In this document: positions 50,510 to 60,333 of the stretch, piece after piece | Numbering within the stretch: the stretch's first letter is position 1 | How the letters are laid out: each line of letters begins with the position of its first letter | DNA from: Streptomyces sp. ISL-96 | GTDB lineage: Bacteria; Actinomycetota; Actinomycetes; Streptomycetales; Streptomycetaceae | Assembly: GCF_018614035.1 (NCBI RefSeq) | Contig: NZ_JAGGPA010000009.1 | Coordinates: 124,001 to 188,000 of the forward strand | Direction: 5' to 3' | DNA length: 64,000 bases | Notes under the pieces: model-generated | Database searches by the model: none | Told to the model about the DNA's origin: nothing | What the model saw: only the letters and a program-made list of their open reading frames with translations | Made by a program: the position numbers and the translations under genes

Positions 50510-50549
50510 TGTCAACCCTTCGTCCGAATGTCAGGACAAACGGTTGACA
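50510..50549. promoter_or_regulatory. 40-bp palindrome in the iol divergent promoter
   Basis: TGTCAACC (50510-50517) and GGTTGACA (50542-50549) are perfect inverted repeats, and the inner pairs GTCC (50522-50525) / GGAC (50534-50537) extend the symmetry. The right arm contains the TTGACA of the iolC promoter, so a bound repressor would block it. No regulator gene is part of this cluster. Confidence 0.75.
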
Positions 50550-50573
50550 GGGCGCGGCGCGGCCCACTAGACC
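50544..50573 (+). promoter_or_regulatory. Promoter of the iolC operon
   Basis: TTGACA (50544-50549), 18-bp spacer, TAGACC (50568-50573); close to the main streptomycete vegetative consensus. The expected transcript start is near 50580, giving a 25-nt leader before iolC. Confidence 0.65.
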
Positions 50574-50604
50574 TGGGTGCAGTCGCCGGACCGGAGGGAC
50601 GCGC

Positions 50605-51597
50605 ATGCTGCCCAATTCGTACGAGCCGTACGACCTGATCACGATGGGCCGGATCGGGGTGGACCTGTATCCGCTGCAAGCCGGGGTCGCGCTGGCGCAG
50701 GTCGAAACGTTCGGCAAGTTCCTCGGCGGATCGGCCACCAACGTGGCGGTCGCCGCGGCCAGGCTGGGCCGGCGCGCTGCCGTCATCACCCGCACCGGGA
50801 CCGACCCGTTCGGCGACTATCTCCACCAGGAACTACGGCGCTTCGGCGTCGACGACCGCTGGGTGACCGGCGTCGCGGACCTGCCGACCCCGGTGACGTT
50901 CTGCGAGATCTTCCCACCGGACGACTTCCCGCTCTACTTCTACCGGCAGCCGAAGGCGCCGGACCTGGAGCTGCGGGCCGAGGAACTGGACCTGGACGCG
51001 ATCCGTTCGGCGCGGATCTTCTGGATGACGGGCACCGGCCTGTGCGAGGAGCCGAGCCGCTCGGCGACGCTCGCCGCGCTGGAGGCCCGGGGGGCGGGCG
51101 GTGCGACGGTCTTCGACCTCGACTGGCGGCCGATGTTCTGGCGTGACCCCGACGACGCCCGCCCGTACTACGCCGAGGCCCTTCGGCACGCCACCGTCGC
51201 CGTCGGAAACCTCGAAGAGTGCGAAGTCGCCACCGGAGAGCGGGAGCCGTACGCCGCCGCCCGCGCCCTGCTCGCCGCCGGCTCCGGGGTCGAACTCGCC
51301 GTCGTCAAACAAGGACCCAAGGGCGTGCTGGCCATGCACCGCGACGGTACGGCGTCCGAAGCCCCGCCCGTACCCGTCGACGTACTCAACGGACTCGGCG
51401 CGGGTGACGCCTTCGGCGGCGCCCTGTGCCACGGCCTGCTCGCGGGCTGGGACCTGGAGCGCGCCATGCGGTACGCCAACGCCGCCGGAGCCATCGTCGC
51501 CTCCCGGCTCGCCTGCTCCTCCGCGATGCCGCACCCGGCAGAGGTCGAGCAGGTCCTCGCGGGCGGCCCAGTCCCCGCGCAGGAGACCACGTCGTGA
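50605..51597 (+). CDS. iolC: 5-dehydro-2-deoxygluconokinase
   Basis: 330 aa PfkB-family kinase. DLITMGRIGVDLYPLQ and FGKFLGGSATNVAVAAARLG (first PfkB signature) are near the start; DVLNGLGAGDAFGGALCHGL (second signature with catalytic Asp) is near residue 262. It phosphorylates 2-deoxy-5-keto-D-gluconate in myo-inositol breakdown. GGAGGG lies 6 nt before the ATG. The stop overlaps the next gene by 4 nt. Confidence 0.92.
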   Translation: MLPNSYEPYDLITMGRIGVDLYPLQAGVALAQVETFGKFLGGSATNVAVAAARLGRRAAVITRTGTDPFGDYLHQELRRFGVDDRWVTGVADLPTPVTFCEIFPPDDFPLYFYRQPKAPDLELRAEELDLDAIRSARIFWMTGTGLCEEPSRSATLAALEARGAGGATVFDLDWRPMFWRDPDDARPYYAEALRHATVAVGNLEECEVATGEREPYAAARALLAAGSGVELAVVKQGPKGVLAMHRDGTASEAPPVPVDVLNGLGAGDAFGGALCHGLLAGWDLERAMRYANAAGAIVASRLACSSAMPHPAEVEQVLAGGPVPAQETTS

Positions 51598-52478
51598 CCA
51601 CCGGCCTGCGCATTTGCGACCTCGTAGGGGTACGGACCCGCCACCCCGAAGCGATCGCCGAGGCCGCCGCCCGCCGCCCGCGCCGGCCCCTGATCGGCGC
51701 GAGTGGGCGGCTCATGATCATCGCCGCCGACCACCCGGCCCGCGGCGCCCTCGGCGCCGGCGACCACGAATTCGCCATGGCCGGCCGCCCCGACCTGCTG
51801 GAGCGGCTCTGCCTCGCGCTCTCCCGCCCCGGCGTCGACGGGGTGCTGGCCGCCGCCGACATCCTCGACGACCTGCTGCTCCTCGGCGCCCTCGACGGCA
51901 AGGTCGTCATCGGCTCCATGAACCGCGGCGGCCTGGCGGGCGCCGCCTTCGAACTCGACGACCGCTTCACGGGCCCCCGCGCCGAGGACCTGGAGCGCCG
52001 CGGCTTCGACGCCGGCAAGCTGCTCCTGCGAATCGACTACGACGACCCCGGATCGCTGGCCACCCTCCACGCCACCGCCCGCACCATCGACGCCATGGCC
52101 GAACGCCGGCTGCCGGTCTTCGTCGAACCGTTCATCTCCCGCCGCGTGGGCGGGAAAGTGCTCAACGACCTGAGCGCCGGGGCGGTCACCCGCTCCATCG
52201 CCATCGCCTCCGGCCTCGCCGGCACCTCCGCGTACACCTGGCTGAAGGTCCCCGTGACGGAGCAGCCCGAGGACATGGCGCGGGTCATGGAGACCTCGAC
52301 GCTGCCCGCCGTGCTGCTGGGCGGCGAGGTCGGCGCGGACCAGGACGGTGCGTACGAGAAGTGGCGCGAGGCGCTGCGGCTGCCGACCGTCCAGGGCCTG
52401 GTCGTCGGCCGGTCGCTGCTCTATCCGGCCGACGGGGACGTGGCGGGGGCGGTCGACACGGCCGTGGGACTGCTGTAG
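51594..52478 (+). CDS. Aldolase of the inositol pathway (DeoC/Cgl0158-like)
   Basis: 294 aa from GTG 51594 (GTGA overlap with iolC). A TIM barrel with IIAADHPARGALGAGDHEFA, GVLAAADILDDLLLL, LLLRIDYDDPGSLA and VFVEPFISRRVGG; the region ends at GRSLLYPADGDV. Actinobacterial relatives are annotated as deoxyribose-phosphate aldolase or Cgl0158-like. In this operon position it most likely splits 2-deoxy-5-keto-D-gluconate 6-phosphate into malonic semialdehyde and dihydroxyacetone phosphate (IolJ role, inference from the pathway gap). Confidence 0.82.
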   Translation: MTTGLRICDLVGVRTRHPEAIAEAAARRPRRPLIGASGRLMIIAADHPARGALGAGDHEFAMAGRPDLLERLCLALSRPGVDGVLAAADILDDLLLLGALDGKVVIGSMNRGGLAGAAFELDDRFTGPRAEDLERRGFDAGKLLLRIDYDDPGSLATLHATARTIDAMAERRLPVFVEPFISRRVGGKVLNDLSAGAVTRSIAIASGLAGTSAYTWLKVPVTEQPEDMARVMETSTLPAVLLGGEVGADQDGAYEKWREALRLPTVQGLVVGRSLLYPADGDVAGAVDTAVGLL

Positions 52479-52505
52479 CGGGAGGGTGAGGGGTAGGGAG
52501 ACGGC

Positions 52506-53453
52506 ATGACGGACAACGACGACACGCACGTTCTACGGGTTCTCCGGGCGGGAGCCGCCGCGCAGGGTCCGTACGCCCTGGACATCGACCCGAAGCGGGC
52601 CGGCTGGGGCTATTCGAGCCTGCGCGTGCTGGAGCTGCCGCCCGGCGGCTCGCACGCGCTCGCGGCCGGTGACAGCGAGTGGATCGTGTTGCCGCTCAGT
52701 GGCGGCTGTACGGTCGACGTGGAAGGCGAGAGCTTCGAACTGCTGGGCAGGGAGAGCGTGTTCACCTCGGTCACGGACTTCGCCTACGTACCCCGCGATG
52801 CCCATGCCCGGATCGCCTCCGGCGCGGGCGGCCGCTTCGCCCTGGCAGGAGCGAGGTGCGCGCGACGACTCCCCGCCCGCTACGGCCCCGCGCCGGAGGT
52901 GCCCGTCGAACTGCGCGGCACCGGCAACTGCTCGCGCCAGGTCAACAACTTCGCGGCGGCAGCCCCCGCCGGAGGCGGAAAGTCAGGAGGAAGTTTCGAG
53001 TGCGACCGGCTCATCGCGGTCGAAGTGCTCACCCCTGGCGGCAACTGGTCGTCGTACCCGCCCCACAAGCACGACGAGCACCACCCGGGCGCCGAGTCCG
53101 AGCTCGAAGAGATCTACTACTTCGAGGTCGAGGCCGACGGGGAGGGGGCCGGCCGGGACAGCGGTCTCGGCTATCACCGCGTCTCGCCGTCCCGCCCCGG
53201 AGGTACGGACATCCTCGCCGAAGTGCGCACCGGCGACGCCGTCCTCATCCCCGACGGCTGGCACGGCCCGTCCATCGCCGCGCCCGGCCACACCCTCTAC
53301 TACCTCAATGTGATGGCCGGTCCGGGGTCCGGCGAGAAGCGGGAGTGGCTGATTCGCGACCATCCCGACCACGGCTGGATCCGCGACACCTGGCCTTCGC
53401 AGCCTGTTGACCCCCGACTGCCGTTGTACGGACCCGAGGAGCTGGCGCAGTGA
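52506..53453 (+). CDS. iolB: 5-deoxy-glucuronate isomerase
   Basis: 315 aa double-cupin protein. First cupin: LRVLELPPGGSHALAAGDSE, VLPLSGGCTVDVEGESFELL. Second cupin with metal-binding His and Glu: SSYPPHKHDEHHPGAESELE, EIYYFEVEADGEG, DAVLIPDGWHGPS and LYYLNVMAGPG. It converts 5-deoxyglucuronate to 2-deoxy-5-keto-gluconate. GGGAGA precedes ATG 52506. The stop overlaps the iolD start. Confidence 0.94.
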   Translation: MTDNDDTHVLRVLRAGAAAQGPYALDIDPKRAGWGYSSLRVLELPPGGSHALAAGDSEWIVLPLSGGCTVDVEGESFELLGRESVFTSVTDFAYVPRDAHARIASGAGGRFALAGARCARRLPARYGPAPEVPVELRGTGNCSRQVNNFAAAAPAGGGKSGGSFECDRLIAVEVLTPGGNWSSYPPHKHDEHHPGAESELEEIYYFEVEADGEGAGRDSGLGYHRVSPSRPGGTDILAEVRTGDAVLIPDGWHGPSIAAPGHTLYYLNVMAGPGSGEKREWLIRDHPDHGWIRDTWPSQPVDPRLPLYGPEELAQ

Positions 53454-55330
53454 CCACCCGCCGACTGACCACCGCACAGGCGCTGGTCGCCTTCCTCACC
53501 CGCCAGTACACCGAGCGCGGCGGCGGCACCCGCCACCGCCTGATCGCCGGCACCTGGGGCATTTTCGGCCACGGCAACGTCGCCGGCATCGGCCAGGCGC
53601 TCCTCGAACCCGGCTCGAAGGACATGCCGTACTACCAGGGCCGCAACGAGCAGGCCATGGTGCACGCCGCCGTCGGGTACGCCCGCCAGTCCGGCCGCCT
53701 CTCCGCGCACGCCGTCACCACCTCGATCGGCCCCGGCGCCACCAACCTCGTCACCGGAGCGGCCCTCGCGACCATCAACCACCTCCCGGTCCTGCTCCTC
53801 CCCGGCGATACGTTCGCGACCCGGCCCGCCGACCCCGTACTCCAGCAGCTGGAAGTCCCGTACGCCGGTGATGTGTCCGTCAACGACTGCCTGCGTCCGG
53901 TGTCCAGGTACTTCGACCGGGTCACCCGCCCCGAGGCCCTGATCCCGGCGGCGCTCGCCGCCATGCGGGTCCTCGCCGACCCCGCCGCGACGGGCGCCGT
54001 GACGCTCGCGCTGCCGCAGGACGTGCAGGCCGAGGCGTACGACTGGCCGGAGGAGTTCTTCGCGGAGCGCGTCTGGCGGGTACGGGCGCACGAGCCCGAC
54101 CAGCGTGAGCTCTTCGAAGCGGTGGAGGCCTTCCGCGCCGCCCGCCGCCCCCTCCTGATCGCGGGCGGCGGCGTCCACCACAGCGGCGCCGAGTCGGCCC
54201 TGGAGGCCTTCGCCGAGGCGACCGGCACCCCCGTGGCCTCCACCCAGGCGGGCAAGGGCTCGCTGCCGTACGACCACCCGGCGGACGTCGGCGGCATCGG
54301 GCACACGGGCACGGCCACGGCCGACGAGCTGGCCCGCACCGCCGACTTGGTGATCGGCGTCGGAACCCGCTACTCCGACTTCACCACCGCCTCCGCGACC
54401 CTCTTCCAGAACCCGGGCGTCCGCTTCGTCAACCTCAACATCACCGGCTTCGACGCCCACAAGATGGGCGCGCGGACGGTCGTCGCAGACGCCCGCGTCG
54501 CACTCCAATCCCTCCAGCACGCCCTCGCCGGCCACCGCGTCCCAGACACCTACGTCGCCGAATACCGCGAGGCCAAGGCACGCTGGGAGTACCGCGTCAC
54601 CGCCGCCTACGCCGCGCCCGACGGGGACGAGCGGCCCACCCAGGTCCAGGTCCTCGGCGTACTCGACAGCCTCGTCACCCACGACGACATCCTCATCAAC
54701 GCGGCCGGTTCCCTCCCCGGTGACCTGCACAAACTGTGGCGGACCCGCTCCCGCGACCAGTACCACGTCGAGTACGGCTACTCCTGCATGGGCTACGAGA
54801 TCCCCGCCGCCATCGGCGTCCAGCTCGCCGCGCCCGGACGGCCGGTGTGGGCGCTGGTCGGTGACGGCACGTACCTGATGAATCCCACCGAAATCGTCAC
54901 CGCCGTGCAGGAGCGCCTCCCGATCAAGGTCGTCATCCTCCAGAACCACGGTTACGCCTCCATCGGCGGCCTCTCCGAGTCCGTGGGCGCCGAACGCTTC
55001 GGGACGGCGTACCGCTTCCGGGAGCCCGACGGCACGTACACCGGCGCGCCGCTCCCGGTGGATCTCGCCGCCAACGCCGCATCCCTCGGGATGCACGTCA
55101 TCCGCGCCAGTACCGTGCGTGACCTGCGGGAAGCTCTGGCTCAGGCGCGCCGGTCCGACCGCCCCACATGTGTCTACGTCGAGACGCGAACGCCCGACAC
55201 TGTGTCGGGCGCGCCCGCCGCCCAGGCGTGGTGGGATGTTCCCGTGGCCGAGACCGCGACCCGCCCGTCGACGGTCAAGGCCCGGGAGGAGTACGACCGT
55301 CAAGCCGCTGCGCGACGCCGCCATCTCTGA
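53450..55330 (+). CDS. iolD: 3D-(3,5/4)-trihydroxycyclohexane-1,2-dione hydrolase
   Basis: 626 aa from GTG 53450 (GTGA overlap). A TPP enzyme with three domains: N-terminal PYR with the activating Glu in YYQGRNEQAMVHAAVGYARQ, middle domain (PLLIAGGGVHHSGAE) and PP domain with GDGTYLMNPTEIVTAVQERL and NHGYASIGGLSESVGAE. It opens the ring of the diketone to 5-deoxyglucuronate. Length and order match IolD. mmsA follows after 31 bp. Confidence 0.94.
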   Translation: MTTRRLTTAQALVAFLTRQYTERGGGTRHRLIAGTWGIFGHGNVAGIGQALLEPGSKDMPYYQGRNEQAMVHAAVGYARQSGRLSAHAVTTSIGPGATNLVTGAALATINHLPVLLLPGDTFATRPADPVLQQLEVPYAGDVSVNDCLRPVSRYFDRVTRPEALIPAALAAMRVLADPAATGAVTLALPQDVQAEAYDWPEEFFAERVWRVRAHEPDQRELFEAVEAFRAARRPLLIAGGGVHHSGAESALEAFAEATGTPVASTQAGKGSLPYDHPADVGGIGHTGTATADELARTADLVIGVGTRYSDFTTASATLFQNPGVRFVNLNITGFDAHKMGARTVVADARVALQSLQHALAGHRVPDTYVAEYREAKARWEYRVTAAYAAPDGDERPTQVQVLGVLDSLVTHDDILINAAGSLPGDLHKLWRTRSRDQYHVEYGYSCMGYEIPAAIGVQLAAPGRPVWALVGDGTYLMNPTEIVTAVQERLPIKVVILQNHGYASIGGLSESVGAERFGTAYRFREPDGTYTGAPLPVDLAANAASLGMHVIRASTVRDLREALAQARRSDRPTCVYVETRTPDTVSGAPAAQAWWDVPVAETATRPSTVKAREEYDRQAAARRRHL

Positions 55331-55361
55331 CCGACCCCACCGCAATACAAGGAGTTCTGGG

Positions 55362-56861
<1,500 letters not shown>

Positions 56862-56879
56862 TCCACCGGATCGCGCTTG

Positions 56880-56914
56880 GGCCCGTACGGATGCTGGATT
56901 CCTCCGTACGGGCC
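56880..56914 (+). terminator. Terminator after mmsA
   Basis: GGCCCGTACGGA and TCCGTACGGGCC form a perfect stem across an 11-nt loop, followed by TTTCGC, 18 bp after the mmsA stop. Confidence 0.85.
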
Positions 56915-56975
56915 TTTCGCGTCTGCGCACAGAAATCTGTACAGCTTTCGGTACGGAAAAAGGTACCCTTTGGCT

Positions 56976-57329
56976 ATGCAGCTGATTCCAGAAGTCGTCA
57001 CTGTGAGCGATGCCCGCGCCGGACTCTCCCGGATACTGGCCGATCTTGAGCATGGAGGGGCGACTGCGGAGCCCGTGCTCATCGGCGCGCACAGGAAGCC
57101 GCAAGGGGTCCTGCTCTCCGTAGAGGTGTACGAGGCGCTGCAAGGCCGTACGGCGCGGCGCGCGGTAGTTGAATCCGCCACCGCTTCTCTGGCACTGGAG
57201 GGCCTCCGTGCGTCGGCCGAATCGGACCGTGACGCAGAGGCGTACGTCAACGGTGAGCTGAACGCCGAAGAGGCGGTTGCCCTGGCAGTGGCGCGCCACT
57301 CGAGTGCGGCTGTGCGGCGCGCCAAGTGA
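56976..57329 (+). CDS. Phd/YefM-like antitoxin
   Basis: 117 aa from ATG 56976. PEVVTVSDARAGLSRILADL and PVLIGAHRKPQGVLLSVEVY form the Phd DNA-binding N-domain; the rest is helical with an acidic C-terminus (NGELNAEEAVALAVARHSS), the usual toxin-binding part. A -10-like TACCCT stands about 7 nt upstream, so the mRNA may be leaderless; GGTACGGAAAAAGGTACC is a near-palindrome over the promoter. Its TGA overlaps the start of a Fic toxin gene that is truncated. Confidence 0.82.
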   Translation: MQLIPEVVTVSDARAGLSRILADLEHGGATAEPVLIGAHRKPQGVLLSVEVYEALQGRTARRAVVESATASLALEGLRASAESDRDAEAYVNGELNAEEAVALAVARHSSAAVRRAK

Positions 57330-57637
57330 TTGATCCGTACCTGATGCCCAGCGGCGTACTCCGCAATCGTCTGGGCATCGCAGACCCTGACCTCTTGGCC
57401 CAGGCCGAAGCCGATATCAGTCGAGCGGCACTGTTCCAGCTGGCCGAGCGGCCCATTCCCGGTGTGTACGACCTGCGGCACCTGCAGGATGTCCATGCCG
57501 CGATCTTTGGAGCTGTCTACCCCCGCCGGCCACCCACTCTGCCGGAACCCGTCGGCAGCGGTCGCGGCGCTGGTGGCCACGCTGACTGGCTGATGCTCTG
57601 GCCGGTCATCAGTACCGCTCATCGAACTCGTCGATGA
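57326..57637 (+). pseudogene. Truncated Doc/Fic toxin
   Basis: Starts at GTG 57326 (GTGA overlap with the antitoxin). The first 66 residues (IDPYLMPSGVLRNRLGIADP, AEADISRAALFQLAERPIPG, LRHLQDVHAAIFGAVYP) are the N-terminus of actinobacterial Fic proteins, where YPWAGE would follow. Instead the frame runs into RRPPTLPEPV and ends at 103 aa. The catalytic HPFxxGNGR motif is absent, so no AMPylation or phosphorylation activity is possible. Confidence 0.75.
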
Positions 57638-57974
57638 TTCGCCGCAGTTCGCGCGCCGCTGCCCGGGGCATGGCCAGCATTGCCCATTCCAGATTGTCCC
57701 GTGCCTGGTGTGGCTCCCCGCAGCACAGCCACTCCGTACAGCCGGGACGATCCGGGTCCCACAGCCGGTGATCCGGCTCCTGTACGAAGTCACGCCACAG
57801 GCGCAGCGAATGGCCGACGTCCCCGGCCCAGACGTAGTTACGGGTCTCCTCGATCCGGACGATCGCGATCAGCGTGCGCCGCGAGAGCCCGTCGGTCGGG
57901 TTCAGCGTGTTCTTCCGGCAGCAACACCGCACAGCGAGCTCGGCGCGGACCTGCCCAGGCCGCCTACGCGGCAC
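57609..57974 (-). CDS. Hypothetical protein
   Basis: 121 aa from a GTG. Helical middle and end: YVWAGDVGHSLRLWRDFVQE, CTEWLCCGEPHQARDNLEWA and AMPRAAARELRRIIDEFDER. The first 30 residues are Arg/Cys-rich (VRCCCRKN) and may be untranslated; an inner start is possible. Similar small proteins occur next to XRE/RsbW-like genes in streptomycetes (recollection). Its 3' end overlaps the truncated Fic frame by 29 bp, on the opposite strand. Confidence 0.6.
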   Translation of the reverse strand: MPRRRPGQVRAELAVRCCCRKNTLNPTDGLSRRTLIAIVRIEETRNYVWAGDVGHSLRLWRDFVQEPDHRLWDPDRPGCTEWLCCGEPHQARDNLEWAMLAMPRAAARELRRIIDEFDERY

Positions 57975-57995
57975 GGCCCCCAGGGCTCTTCGTCG

Positions 57996-58484
57996 TCATA
58001 TACGCGATGCTGCCATGCCCGCGATGTCAGTGCCCAGTCCATTTTCACGCGTGCGCAGCTCGAACCACACGCCCTTGCCGTCCAGTCCGCCGAGCCCGAG
58101 CGGGGCTCCGGACTCGGTGCCCCACCGCCCGTCGGTGAGCACGTCCACCATCCAGAGGCCGCGGCCGCCTTCGCTGTTTTCGTCCAAATCCCGTCTGACG
58201 GGGAGCTCCTGCGTGCCGTCATAGACGGTGACGCGGATGTGGGCGGGCCCGACGGCCAGCCAGAGGAGGGACCCGATGCCCTTGGCGTGCACACAGGCGT
58301 TGGTGACGAGCTCAGAGGTGCACATGGTGGCGGCGTCGATGAGGTCGTCGAGCTGCTGGGAGTGGAGAACGGAGGCGATGAAGTCGCGGGCTATGCGGGG
58401 CGTGGTGTCCAGGGACGGGCAGAAGAGCGTGTACGAGTGGGGGACGCCGCGGCCGTCGGGGGGCCAGGTGGGAGTTTCGGGCAT
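57996..58484 (-). CDS. RsbW-like ATP-binding protein (HATPase_c)
   Basis: 162 aa. N-box MCTSELVTNACVHAKG, G1 region RVTVYDGTQELP and G2 region NSEGGRGLWMVDVLTDGRWG are all present, and the end GKGVWFELRTRENG fits the family. AGGAG stands 10 nt before the ATG. Second such protein in the window; it is divergent from an XRE-DUF5753 regulator, an arrangement common in streptomycetes. Confidence 0.88.
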   Translation of the reverse strand: MPETPTWPPDGRGVPHSYTLFCPSLDTTPRIARDFIASVLHSQQLDDLIDAATMCTSELVTNACVHAKGIGSLLWLAVGPAHIRVTVYDGTQELPVRRDLDENSEGGRGLWMVDVLTDGRWGTESGAPLGLGGLDGKGVWFELRTRENGLGTDIAGMAASRI

Positions 58485-58645
58485 GGGGCATCAACTCCTG
58501 GGGGATGAAGCGTGTTTCCAGTCAGTGGCATTGCCCGAAACTGCTGGACGGGTGCTCTTCCAACCGGCTGTGCGTGAGGACTGAGACAGCCTGGGACTGT
58601 CGCAACCCTGTGTGCTTGATGCACTACATACGGTAGGGGTAAACA

Positions 58646-58670
58646 TTATGGTGGCGCAACCTTATGGTGG
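58646..58670 (+). repeat. Direct repeats TTATGGTGG upstream of an XRE gene
   Basis: TTATGGTGG at 58646-58654 and again at 58662-58670, start-to-start distance 16 bp (about 1.5 turns). They may be binding sites of the XRE regulator at 58749 or part of the divergent promoter. Confidence 0.4.
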
Positions 58671-58748
58671 GGATTGCTTGTCGGCGATCTGGCCGTGCCA
58701 TGCTTACGCCGCACACCCGTTCAGCAGAGCTGTCAGGGAGAAGAGCGC

Positions 58749-59600
58749 ATGCCGCCGAGGAGCAACCCCACGGCCCGGCACGAACGCCTGGGCGCCGAGC
58801 TGCGCAGAATGCGTGAGCGTGCGGGGGTGACCGCACGCGCTGCGGCCGCTCTCCTGGGGTCCAACCCCATTCAGATGAGTCACGTTGAGTCTGGCCGCAG
58901 CGGCATCAGTGAGGACCGGATCCGCCGCCTCGCTGCCCACTGTGCCTGCACGAACTCTGCGTATATCGATGCCCTGGTCGGGATGGCGAGTCAGCGCGGC
59001 ACCGGTTGGTGGGAGGAGTACCGAGGGGTGGTGGCCCCGCCGGGCTTGGACCTCGCCGAGCTGGAACAACATGCCAGGCGAATCCGTACGGTTCAGGTCG
59101 TGCACATCCCTGGCCTGTTCCAGACCGAGGACCACATGCGGGCCGCGTTCAGGTACGTATCACCGGACTGGCCGGAGAAGGACCGGGAGGCGCATGTCTC
59201 GTTCCGCACCCGGCGGCAGGAGATCATCACGGGTGAACCGGCAACGCCTGTCGAAGCGGTGGTTCACGAGGCAGCTCTCCGCATCAAGGTGGGCGGCCGG
59301 AAGACGGCCCGCGCTCAGCTGGAGCGGATCCTTGAACTCTCGGACCTTGCTCATGTCGAGGTGCGGGTCATTCCGTTCGAGACCGAAGACTTCGCTGGGG
59401 CTGGGCACTCAATGCTCTACGTGAGCGGGCCGGTACCTCAGCTCGACACTGTGCAGATCGACACAGCTCATGGTGGTGTGTTCTTGGACGCGGAGCCGCG
59501 ACTTGAGCAGTACCGTGCGCGCTTTGGCAAGGTGGTAAGTACGGCGCTTGGCGCTGAGCCGTCGCGGGACTTCATCAACCGCATCGTTCATGAAATGTGA
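58749..59600 (+). CDS. XRE regulator with DUF5753 domain
   Basis: 283 aa from ATG 58749 with GGGAGAAG upstream. The helix-turn-helix LRRMRERAGVTARAAAALLG plus NPIQMSHVESGRSG is followed by DUF5753 (VVHIPGLFQTEDHMRAAFRY, VEAVVHEAALRIKVGG, EVRVIPFETEDFAGAGHSML). It forms the usual pair with the DUF397 gene 11 bp downstream. The frame upstream of 58749 has no support. Confidence 0.9.
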   Translation: MPPRSNPTARHERLGAELRRMRERAGVTARAAAALLGSNPIQMSHVESGRSGISEDRIRRLAAHCACTNSAYIDALVGMASQRGTGWWEEYRGVVAPPGLDLAELEQHARRIRTVQVVHIPGLFQTEDHMRAAFRYVSPDWPEKDREAHVSFRTRRQEIITGEPATPVEAVVHEAALRIKVGGRKTARAQLERILELSDLAHVEVRVIPFETEDFAGAGHSMLYVSGPVPQLDTVQIDTAHGGVFLDAEPRLEQYRARFGKVVSTALGAEPSRDFINRIVHEM

Positions 59601-59611
59601 GAGGAGCCAGA

Positions 59612-59797
59612 GTGCTCATAGCCCTGAAGTGGCAGAAGTCGACCTTCTCAGGGGGCGGTTCGGGCGAGGACTGCGTCGAGTTGGCCGAGTCGCCCACTGG
59701 CGTGCATCTCCGCGAGAGCGACGAACCGGCGAGGGTCCTCACGACCGCTCCCGCCGGCCTGCGGTCCCTGATCGCCGCCATCAAGGCCCTGAATTAG
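59612..59797 (+). CDS. DUF397 protein
   Basis: 61 aa from GTG 59612 with GAGGAG 7 nt upstream. LKWQKSTFSGGGSGEDCVEL, then GVHLRESDEPARVLTTAPAG and LRSLIAAIK, matches DUF397. Partner of the XRE-DUF5753 gene. Confidence 0.88.
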   Translation: MLIALKWQKSTFSGGGSGEDCVELAESPTGVHLRESDEPARVLTTAPAGLRSLIAAIKALN

Positions 59798-59844
59798 GCG
59801 AAAAGTGCTGGCCGTCGCGTGGCAGGTACCGGCATGCTGACCGC

Positions 59845-60333
59845 ATGTTGATCAGGGAAGCCACCACCGAGGACTGGCCCGCCATCTGGCCGTTCTTCCA
59901 CGAGATCGTTGCCGCGGGCGAGACGCTCACCTACCCGCTCGACCTCGGCAAGGACGACGCAAGCGGGTGGTGGTACTTGACCGCTCCGAACCGTACGGTC
60001 GTCGCGGTCGACGACGCCGGTACGGTCCTCGGCACGGCCAAGATGAACCGGAACCACATGGGCAATGGCTCCCACATCGCGAGCGCCACCTACATGGTCG
60101 ACCCGAAGCACTCGGGGCAGGGTGTGGGGCGGGCGCTGTGTGAGTACAGCGTGGCGTGGGCACGGGAGGCGGGATTCCGGGCGATGCAGTTCAACGCGGT
60201 CGTGGAGTCCAACGTCCATGCGGTGAAGCTGTACAAGTCGATCGGCTTCGAGGTGATCGGGACGCTTCCCGAGGGTTTCAACCACCCCACCCAGGGCTAT
60301 GTCGGCCTGCACATCATGCACATGGCCCTCTGA
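59845..60333 (+). CDS. GNAT acetyltransferase
   Basis: 162 aa from ATG 59845. IREATTEDWPAIWPFFHEIV, TYMVDPKHSGQGVGRALCEY (acetyl-CoA loop) and NAVVESNVHAVKLYKSIGFE are GNAT blocks; the end FNHPTQGYVGLHIMHMAL resembles small-amine or phosphinothricin-like acetyltransferases. Its TGA overlaps the ATG of the DUF4291 gene (TGATG). Confidence 0.87.
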   Translation: MLIREATTEDWPAIWPFFHEIVAAGETLTYPLDLGKDDASGWWYLTAPNRTVVAVDDAGTVLGTAKMNRNHMGNGSHIASATYMVDPKHSGQGVGRALCEYSVAWAREAGFRAMQFNAVVESNVHAVKLYKSIGFEVIGTLPEGFNHPTQGYVGLHIMHMAL

